Under the pieces are notes generated by a model. It did no database searches and had not been told where the DNA came from. It was given only the letters and a program-made list of their open reading frames with translations. Positions 1 through 4,527 of a stretch of 5,744 nt of DNA are shown here, in pieces. The stretch lies in assembly GCA_022703295.1 (NCBI GenBank), contig JAKLDX010000083.1, positions 1 to 5,744 of the forward strand, read 5' to 3'. Position numbers and translations under genes: made by a program. The stretch is from Candidatus Omnitrophota bacterium (GTDB lineage Bacteria > Omnitrophota > Gorgyraeia > 2-01-FULL-45-10). Positions within the stretch are counted from its first letter, which is position 1; the number at the start of each line of letters is the position of its first letter.

Positions 1-163
1 CCCCTTTTACAAGATCTATTTTATTCAGAAACGGTTTTAAATTCTTTATGTCGCCGGTGATAAAGCTGTCCAGGACCCTGACCTTTTGAGAGCGCCTGAC
101 CAGTTCCTCGACGATATTCGAGCCTATAAATCCCGCGCCGCCCGTAACCAGATAATGTGCCAT
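1..163 (-). CDS. NAD-dependent nucleotide-sugar epimerase/dehydratase, N-terminal fragment (cut by window edge)
   Basis: Only the first 54 codons are in the window; the gene continues past position 1. The ATG at 163-161 starts a product reading MAHYLVTGGAGFIGSNIVEE, a classic extended-SDR Rossmann fold opening with the GxxGxxG dinucleotide motif at residues 8-14. It is followed by VLDSFITG (30-37), where the Asp after the second strand fits binding of the NAD adenosine ribose, and by LVKG just before the edge. The VLDxxxTGxxxNL pattern resembles UDP-glucose/UDP-GlcNAc 4-epimerases (GalE, WbpP, TviC) more than RmlB. The start overlaps the stop of the upstream dehydrogenase by one base (TAATG), with a GAGG ribosome site 5 nt upstream (172-169), so translation is probably coupled. 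Dehydrogenase-epimerase pairs such as tviB-tviC and wbpO-wbpP make a 4-epimerase acting on UDP-GlcNAc or its uronate the best inference. A decarboxylase or 4,6-dehydratase of the same fold is not excluded, because the catalytic YxxxK region is outside the window. Confidence 0.85.
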   Translation of the reverse strand, partial: MAHYLVTGGAGFIGSNIVEELVRRSQKVRVLDSFITGDIKNLKPFLNKIDLVKG

Positions 164-1467
164 TATAACCTCACTATATTTGTTCTGTTTTTAAAGCCTT
201 TCAATATGTTCCTTGTATCTATTACAAGGCTGGAATTTTCCGCGATAAATCTGTAATCCACTTTGGAATGATCCGTAACTATTACAACGCAGTCTGAATC
301 TTTAAAGGAACTTTTCGTAAAAGGCACGCATTTAAGATTTATGCCCCCTATCTTCAGATAAGGCAGATACGGGTCGTAATAGGAAATGACCGCGCCCTTT
401 TCGATCAAAAGATTTATTATCTCCAGCGCAGGGGATTCGCGCAAATCTTTCACATCTTTCTTGTAGGCGACCCCGGCCACTAAGACCTTTGAGCGCCTGA
501 GCGGCTTACACTGGTTATTCAGAGATTCCATAACCTTGTTGACAACATAATGCGGCATCTCGGAATTAACCTGGGAGGCAAGGTCTATGAACCGCGCCTC
601 GAAACCATGCACGCGCGCCTTCCACGAAAGATATATCGGATCGACGGGTATGCAGTGGCCGCCGACGCCCGGCCCCGGATAAAAAGGCATGAAGCCATAG
701 GGCTTGGTCCTGGCCGCGTCTATAACTTCCCACACGTTTATGCCAAGCTTGTCACACATCAGCATTATCTCATTCACAAGGCCGATGTTCACTATGCGGA
801 ACGTATTTTCCAATAATTTAACCATCTCCGCGACCTTGCTCGACGAAACCGGCACCACCGTATCTATCGCCTGCTCGTAAAGCATTTTGGCTGCCTCTGT
901 AGAATTTTCGGAGATACCGCCGATGATCTTAGGGGTATTTTTCGTGTTGTACCTGTCATTGCCCGGGTCTATCCTTTCGGGCGAAAAAGCGAGGTAAAAA
1001 TCCTTCCCTTCCTTAAGGCCGCCCGATTCCAGCACCGGCAGCATCACTTCTTCTGTGGTGCCCGGATAGGTGGTAGATTCAAGAACCACTATCTGGCCCC
1101 GCTTCATATAACGCTTTATGTTCTCTACAGCGGAAACTATGTAAGAGACATCCGGCTCTCTGGTCTTGTATAACGGCGTCGGAACGCAAATTATAATTGC
1201 ATCAAGTTCTTTTATTTTGCTGAAATCGGTAGTCACAATGAATTTTTTGGCCTTTTCAACCTTGGCGATCTCGGATGCAGACACGTCCAGTATATAGGAT
1301 TCCCCCCTCATCAGCCTCTTCACCCGTTTCTCGTCGATATCCATCCCGTAAACCCTGAAACCCTTTTTAGCAAAAACTACGGCCAGCGGCAGCCCCACAT
1401 ACCCGAGGCCTATTATGCCGATCTTCGCGCTCTTGTCCGATATTTTTTTCTTCAGTTTATTCAGCAT
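163..1467 (-). CDS. UDP-N-acetyl-hexosamine 6-dehydrogenase (WbpA/WecC/TviB family)
   Basis: This is a cytoplasmic nucleotide-sugar dehydrogenase of 434 aa, predicted to oxidise C6 of a UDP-HexNAc (UDP-GlcNAc or UDP-ManNAc) to the uronate with two NAD+. Visible motifs in order are: Rossmann GLGYVGLP (20-27), CVPTPL (94-99), the E130-STTYPGTT segment, FSPERIDPGN (161-170), the K217-LLENTFR helix, GPGVGGHCIPVDP (265-277) with the catalytic Cys at 272, and YKKDVKDLRESPA (335-347) in the C-terminal UDP-binding domain. The HCIPVDP version of the Cys loop and FSPERIDPG separate this family from UDP-glucose dehydrogenases, which have CFPKD and NPEFLREG. Length matches WbpA (about 436 aa). A longer frame begins at a GTG at 1509, but I chose the ATG at 1467: it has a well-placed AGAGGAG site and gives a normal family N-terminus. 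It overlaps the rmlD stop by 7 nt (ATGCTGA). The GlcNAc versus ManNAc substrate cannot be decided from motifs; the NTPKIIGG stretch (177-184) and the following epimerase favour a WbpA/TviB-like UDP-GlcNAc enzyme. Confidence 0.93.
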   Translation of the reverse strand: MLNKLKKKISDKSAKIGIIGLGYVGLPLAVVFAKKGFRVYGMDIDEKRVKRLMRGESYILDVSASEIAKVEKAKKFIVTTDFSKIKELDAIIICVPTPLYKTREPDVSYIVSAVENIKRYMKRGQIVVLESTTYPGTTEEVMLPVLESGGLKEGKDFYLAFSPERIDPGNDRYNTKNTPKIIGGISENSTEAAKMLYEQAIDTVVPVSSSKVAEMVKLLENTFRIVNIGLVNEIMLMCDKLGINVWEVIDAARTKPYGFMPFYPGPGVGGHCIPVDPIYLSWKARVHGFEARFIDLASQVNSEMPHYVVNKVMESLNNQCKPLRRSKVLVAGVAYKKDVKDLRESPALEIINLLIEKGAVISYYDPYLPYLKIGGINLKCVPFTKSSFKDSDCVVIVTDHSKVDYRFIAENSSLVIDTRNILKGFKNRTNIVRL

Positions 1468-2381
1468 GTTCTCCTCTTTTCTAAATACTCTTTTAATGCT
1501 TCTTCCCACCCTCTTAACCTGTATCCTGTATATCCGGTAAATTTCGAATTATCAAGCACTGACATCGCGGGCCTTACGGCAGGCCGGTTCAGTTCTTCCG
1601 ACGATATCGGGATGACTTTTGTGCTTGAGCCTGCCAGCTCCAGTATCTTTTTCGCGTACTCATTCCAGGATATACCGCCGGAATTAGAAACGTGATAAAT
1701 CCCGTATGGCTGTAAGCTGTAAGCTTTAAGCTGTAAGCTAAGTTTGTCCAGTAATTTGTGTATGGCTTTTGCAAGATCCACGGTATACGTCGGCGAACCT
1801 ATCTGGTCGCTGACAACCTTTAATACCTTATCCGTCTTTGCTTTCGCCAGGATCGTTTTTACAAAATTCTTGCCGTTCTCACCGTAAAGCCAGCTTGTCC
1901 TCAGAATAAAGTATTTTTTAAAAATAGCCTTTACGGCCTCTTCGCCTTTTAATTTTGAATCGCCGTACGCACTTAGCGGGGAGGTATTATCCGATTCTTT
2001 ATAAGGTGTCTTTCCCTTACCGTCAAAAACGTAATCTGTACTTATATATATAAGGATCGCGCCTGAATCTTTACAGGCAAGTGCTACGTTCTTCGTCCCT
2101 TCGGCGTTTATCTTATACGCCTTATCTTTATCGGCCTGGCACCCGTCTACATCGGTCATGGCGGCTGTATGCACAACGACATCAGGCCCTGCTTCTTTTA
2201 CCGCCTCCAAAACGCATTTTGCGTCTGTTATATCACAATCAAAAAATTTCCTGACCCTTGGCCCCTGGCCCCTGACCCTATCGATGCCGTACAACTCATA
2301 CTGAGCTTCCAGCTCGTCACAAAGATCCGTCCCGAGCATACCGCTTGAACCGGTTATTAATATTTTATTTCTTGGCGGCAT
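1461..2381 (-). CDS. rmlD: dTDP-4-dehydrorhamnose reductase (RmlD/RfbD)
   Basis: This enzyme catalyses the last step of dTDP-L-rhamnose synthesis, NAD(P)H reduction of dTDP-4-keto-L-rhamnose. The 306-aa product has the reductase-type SDR layout: GSSGMLG (11-17), CDITD (49-53), HTAAMTDVDGCQ (71-82), STDYVFDG (114-121), SAYGDSKLKGE (137-147) with catalytic Tyr139 and Lys143, RTSWLYG (161-167), DQIGSPTY (192-199), GIYHVSN (227-233) and the C-terminal RPAVRPAMSVLDNSKF (266-281). The ATG at 2381 gives a normal N-terminus and overlaps the end of rmlB by 25 nt; no strong Shine-Dalgarno is seen, so it probably relies on ribosomes finishing rmlB. It is slightly longer than usual RmlD (about 285-300 aa). 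The excess coincides with two peptide stretches, residues 35-44 (RVRGQGPRVR) and about 213-224 (KLSLQLKAYSLQ), encoded by heptanucleotide tandem repeats. Core catalytic motifs are intact, so the enzyme is expected to be functional. Confidence 0.94.
   Translation of the reverse strand: MPPRNKILITGSSGMLGTDLCDELEAQYELYGIDRVRGQGPRVRKFFDCDITDAKCVLEAVKEAGPDVVVHTAAMTDVDGCQADKDKAYKINAEGTKNVALACKDSGAILIYISTDYVFDGKGKTPYKESDNTSPLSAYGDSKLKGEEAVKAIFKKYFILRTSWLYGENGKNFVKTILAKAKTDKVLKVVSDQIGSPTYTVDLAKAIHKLLDKLSLQLKAYSLQPYGIYHVSNSGGISWNEYAKKILELAGSSTKVIPISSEELNRPAVRPAMSVLDNSKFTGYTGYRLRGWEEALKEYLEKRRTC
1471..1477 (-). promoter_or_regulatory. Ribosome binding site that fixes the start of the HexNAc dehydrogenase
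   Basis: On the minus strand AGAGGAG ends 3 nt before the ATG at 1467-1465 (its GAGG core is 5 nt away). It lies inside the last codons of rmlD. The alternative GTG start at 1509 has its nearest purine run (AAGAGG) directly abutting the start codon with no spacer, so it is a poor choice. Confidence 0.7.
1518..1531. repeat. Two-copy 7-bp duplication CCTGTAT near the rmlD 3' end
   Basis: CCTGTAT occurs twice in direct tandem (1518-1524 and 1525-1531). It underlies the TGYTGYR peptide (residues 282-288) near the RmlD C-terminus. Two copies are weak evidence alone; it is listed because the same gene carries two longer heptamer arrays. Confidence 0.4.
1709..1743. repeat. Heptanucleotide tandem array, GCTGTAA type, inside rmlD
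   Basis: On the plus strand the units are GCTGTAA (1709-1715), GCTGTAA (1716-1722), GCTTTAA (1723-1729), GCTGTAA (1730-1736) and a degenerate GCTAAGT (1737-1743). Three units are identical and one differs by a single base. The array is translated within rmlD as residues 213-224, just before the conserved GIYHVSN strand, where family members normally have a short variable loop. Confidence 0.88.
2251..2278. repeat. Heptanucleotide tandem array, CTGACCC/CTGGCCC type, inside rmlD
   Basis: On the plus strand four consecutive 7-mers read CTGACCC (2251-2257), TTGGCCC (2258-2264), CTGGCCC (2265-2271) and CTGACCC (2272-2278), fitting a YTGRCCC consensus. It is GC-rich compared with its flanks. It encodes residues 35-44 (RVRGQGPRVR) of RmlD, between the strand ending YGID and the conserved CDITD motif, a place where RmlD proteins usually have only a short loop. 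Confidence 0.85.
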
Positions 2382-3337
2382 TCAATAAGCCTTTTCCACC
2401 AGGCCCTGTTCTCATCATACCATTCAACCGTAGATTTAAGCGCGGACCTGAAATCGCGTGCCGGGCGCCAACCCAATTTTTTTATCTTATCTATATTTAG
2501 CGCGTAACGTTTATCGTGTCCCGGCCTGTCCTTTACAAATTCTATGAGCTCTTTACCTTTGCCGAGAATATCCAGTATGGCGCGGGTGAGCTCGATATTT
2601 GTTGTCTCGCTGCCTGCGCCGATATTGTAAACTTCACCGGGCTTTCCCTTATGAATAACCGTATCTATAGCCGCGCAATTATCCTCGACGAAAAGCCAGT
2701 CCCTGACGTTCATCCCGTCCGCGTACAGCGGCAACTTTTTATCCTGAAGGGCGTTCGTCACGAATAGAGGTATCACTTTTTCCGGATACTGATACGGCCC
2801 GAAATTATTTGAGCTCCTGGTCACCATGACAGGCAGATTATGAGTCACAAAATAAGCCCTTGCCAGCAGGTCGCCGCTTGCCTTGCTCGCGGAATATGGG
2901 CTGTTCGGCTTCAGATTGTCCTCTTCCGTAAAAGACCCTTTCTCTATGCTGCCGTAGACTTCGTCTGTCGATATCTGGACGAATAACTCCGTACCGTTCT
3001 TCCTGGCAGCCTCAAGCAATGCGTACGTGCCGAAAACGTTCGTCCCGATGAAATCGGAGGGATTCTGTATGGACCTGTCGACATGTGTCTCCGCCGCGAA
3101 ATTAACGATCATATCGCAATTTTTGACAAGGGTGTTCACGATCTTTTCGTCCGCGATATCCCCTTTTACGAATTCGTAATTTTTATTTTTGGAGACACTT
3201 TCAAGATTCTCGATATTGCCGCAGTAGGTAAGTTTGTCCAGGTTGACAATGCGGTAATTATCGTACTTACCCAGCATGTACCGAATAAAATTGGAGCCTA
3301 TAAATCCGGCTCCTCCGGTAATCAGTATTTTTTTCAT
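2357..3337 (-). CDS. rmlB: dTDP-glucose 4,6-dehydratase (RmlB/RfbB)
   Basis: This enzyme converts dTDP-glucose to dTDP-4-keto-6-deoxyglucose using tightly bound NAD+, the second step to dTDP-L-rhamnose. The 326-aa product carries GGAGFIG (8-14), LDKLTYCGN (33-41), the very typical FAAETHVDRSI (80-90), the catalytic Thr124-Asp125-Glu126 in STDEVYG, YSASK with Tyr148 and Lys152, RSSNNFGPYQYPEK (174-187), RDWLFVEDN (212-220) and RPGHDKRYA (271-279). All expected active-site residues are present. I prefer the ATG at 3337, which overlaps the rmlA stop as ATGA and gives the standard MKKILITGG opening. An in-frame ATG two codons upstream (3343) is an equally possible start and would add Met-Tyr. The only nearby ribosome-site candidate is GGA, 10 nt before the 3337 ATG and 4 nt before the 3343 one. 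The 3' end overlaps rmlD by 25 nt. The dehydratase product feeds the neighbouring cupin and RmlD. Confidence 0.97.
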   Translation of the reverse strand: MKKILITGGAGFIGSNFIRYMLGKYDNYRIVNLDKLTYCGNIENLESVSKNKNYEFVKGDIADEKIVNTLVKNCDMIVNFAAETHVDRSIQNPSDFIGTNVFGTYALLEAARKNGTELFVQISTDEVYGSIEKGSFTEEDNLKPNSPYSASKASGDLLARAYFVTHNLPVMVTRSSNNFGPYQYPEKVIPLFVTNALQDKKLPLYADGMNVRDWLFVEDNCAAIDTVIHKGKPGEVYNIGAGSETTNIELTRAILDILGKGKELIEFVKDRPGHDKRYALNIDKIKKLGWRPARDFRSALKSTVEWYDENRAWWKRLIECRQEIKY

Positions 3338-4071
3338 ATACATTTATTCCGCGCCGCTGACGCGACAAGATTACTGGCGCGCAGCAATGAATCGAATGTG
3401 CCGGAGTCGGTCCACCATCCGTCCAGCATGCTGCACTCGAGCTCGCCCTTTTTAAGGTAGGCATTATTGACATCGGTTATCTCGAGCTCGCCCCTCCCTG
3501 AGGGCTTCAGGGTTTCAATGATATCGAAAACCTTGTTGTCATACATGTAGATACCGGTAACGGCGTAGTCCGATTTAGGCTTTTTCGGTTTCTCCTCTAT
3601 GGAAGCTATCTTCTTGCCCTTGAATCCGACCACTCCGAACCTTTCGGGGTCATCCACTTTCTTTATCAGTATCCTGGCCCCGCTAGGCTGTTTACGGAAT
3701 TCGTTAACGGCCTTCTTTATGTTTTTTTCTATTATATTATCTCCGAGAATTACGACTATTTTGCTGTTCTTGGCAAAATGCCTGGCAAGCCGCAGCGCGT
3801 CGGCTATACCGCCCTCGCCTTCCTGATATGTGTAGTTTATATGCGTCAGCCCGAATTCGGCGCCGTTACCCAGAAGCCTTAAAAACTCTCCGGCATGCAT
3901 CCCTCCCGTGACTATCAATATGTCTTTTATGCCCGCGTTGACAAGGGTCTGTATGGGATAGTAGATCATCGGTTTGCAATATATGGGCAGGAGATGCTTG
4001 TTGGTTATCTTAGTTAACGGATACAATCTTTTACCCAATCCGCCCGCAAGTATGACACCTTTCAGTTCCAT
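3334..4071 (-). CDS. rmlA: Glucose-1-phosphate thymidylyltransferase, short form (RmlA/RfbA)
   Basis: This nucleotidyltransferase joins dTTP and glucose-1-phosphate to give dTDP-glucose plus pyrophosphate, the first committed step to dTDP-rhamnose. In the 245-aa product I see GGLGKRLYPLT (10-20), the nucleotide-binding signature; LLPIYCKPMIYYP (27-39); GGMHAGEFLRLLG (56-68); YQEGEGGIADAL (82-93); ILGDN (108-112), whose Asp111 is a likely metal ligand; RFGVV (144-148); EEKP (159-162); TGIYMYD (172-178); GELEITDVN (194-202); and WWTDSGTFDSL (219-229), whose Asp222 matches the second metal-binding Asp. It ends soon after this motif and lacks the roughly 45-residue C-terminal extension of the 290-aa enterobacterial RmlA. 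The ATG at 4071 lies 3 nt after the stop of the upstream cupin, with GGAG about 10 nt upstream. Adjacent rmlB and rmlD support dTTP/glucose-1-phosphate use; another NTP or sugar phosphate is possible but less likely. Confidence 0.92.
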   Translation of the reverse strand: MELKGVILAGGLGKRLYPLTKITNKHLLPIYCKPMIYYPIQTLVNAGIKDILIVTGGMHAGEFLRLLGNGAEFGLTHINYTYQEGEGGIADALRLARHFAKNSKIVVILGDNIIEKNIKKAVNEFRKQPSGARILIKKVDDPERFGVVGFKGKKIASIEEKPKKPKSDYAVTGIYMYDNKVFDIIETLKPSGRGELEITDVNNAYLKKGELECSMLDGWWTDSGTFDSLLRASNLVASAARNKCI

Positions 4072-4074
4072 ATT

Positions 4075-4527
4075 TTATTTTCTCCAGTCATATGGTATAT
4101 CGTTATCGTAAGCGTCTATCCTGTATTCATCCGGATTTTTATGGTCATAGGCCTCGGTCGGGGTATTTATCACCACCGCCTCGCAATCACTTATGCACTT
4201 GAACCCGTGATAAACAAGTTTCGGTATCGTGACGAGCATCGGGTCTTCAAGGCTTATTATGAATTCGTTGACTTCTTTGTAGGTGGGGGAATTCTCCCTG
4301 GAGTCGTAAAGCGCGAGCCTCATTTTGCCGCTGATGCAGGTAAAGTTATCGTCCTGTTTCCTGTGATAGTGCCAGGCCTTTGCTACGCCCGGTTTGGCGG
4401 TGGTCATGTACACCTGGCCGAATTTCCTGAACGTGCCGTCGTCGCACCGCAGTATCTCCATCAACCTGCCGCGTTCGTCTGGGATAAGTTTCAGTTTTTT
4501 TACTTTTACGCCGTCTATAAGCTTCAT
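4075..4527 (-). CDS. Short RmlC-like cupin (putative dTDP-4-dehydrorhamnose 3,5-epimerase family)
   Basis: This 150-aa cupin resembles the dTDP-4-dehydrorhamnose 3,5-epimerase family but is clearly shorter than canonical RmlC (about 180 aa). Shared features are DERGRLMEI (17-25), matching the family's DxRGxFxE; AWHYH (51-55), whose first His aligns with the catalytic His of RmlC's LHxQ; GKMRLALYDSRENSPTY (67-83), matching GxIxDVxVDLRxxSPT; IPKLVYHGFKC (101-111), matching IPxGFAHGF; and PDEYRIDAYDNDIPYDW near the C-terminus. In my hand alignment the catalytic Tyr of RmlC falls on Asn119 in VINTPTEAY, so the mechanism may differ. Its place directly before rmlA-rmlB-rmlD, with no other epimerase in view, argues that it supplies the 3,5-epimerisation step. 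A 3,4-ketoisomerase-like or other isomerase role on the RmlB product is the alternative. Its start overlaps the Ugd stop as ATGA, with GGGAG (4535-4531) 3 nt upstream. Confidence 0.75.
   Translation of the reverse strand: MKLIDGVKVKKLKLIPDERGRLMEILRCDDGTFRKFGQVYMTTAKPGVAKAWHYHRKQDDNFTCISGKMRLALYDSRENSPTYKEVNEFIISLEDPMLVTIPKLVYHGFKCISDCEAVVINTPTEAYDHKNPDEYRIDAYDNDIPYDWRK

Noticed and set aside
550..816. Plus-strand open frame antisense to the HexNAc dehydrogenase
   Set aside because: It mirrors a strongly conserved enzyme gene and shows no motif of its own. The other plus-strand frames (2516-2767, 3083-3460, 3599-3826, 4944-5195, 5014-5331, 5344-5529) are rejected for the same reason.
1468..1509. 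Longer N-terminus (GTG at 1509) for the HexNAc dehydrogenase
   Set aside because: It adds 14 basic residues with no family counterpart, overlaps rmlD by 49 nt and lacks a correctly spaced ribosome site, whereas the ATG at 1467 has one.
1589..1774. 61-aa minus-strand frame containing AYSLKLTAYS
   Set aside because: It is an out-of-frame reading of rmlD through the heptamer array; the odd peptide is a by-product of the repeat, not a gene.
3436..3493. 13-bp direct repeat CTCGAGCTCGCCC (3436-3448 and 3481-3493)
   Set aside because: Both copies encode GELE in rmlA in the same frame, 45 nt apart. The first-translated copy is part of the conserved GELEITD motif, so chance similarity of coding sequence explains it.
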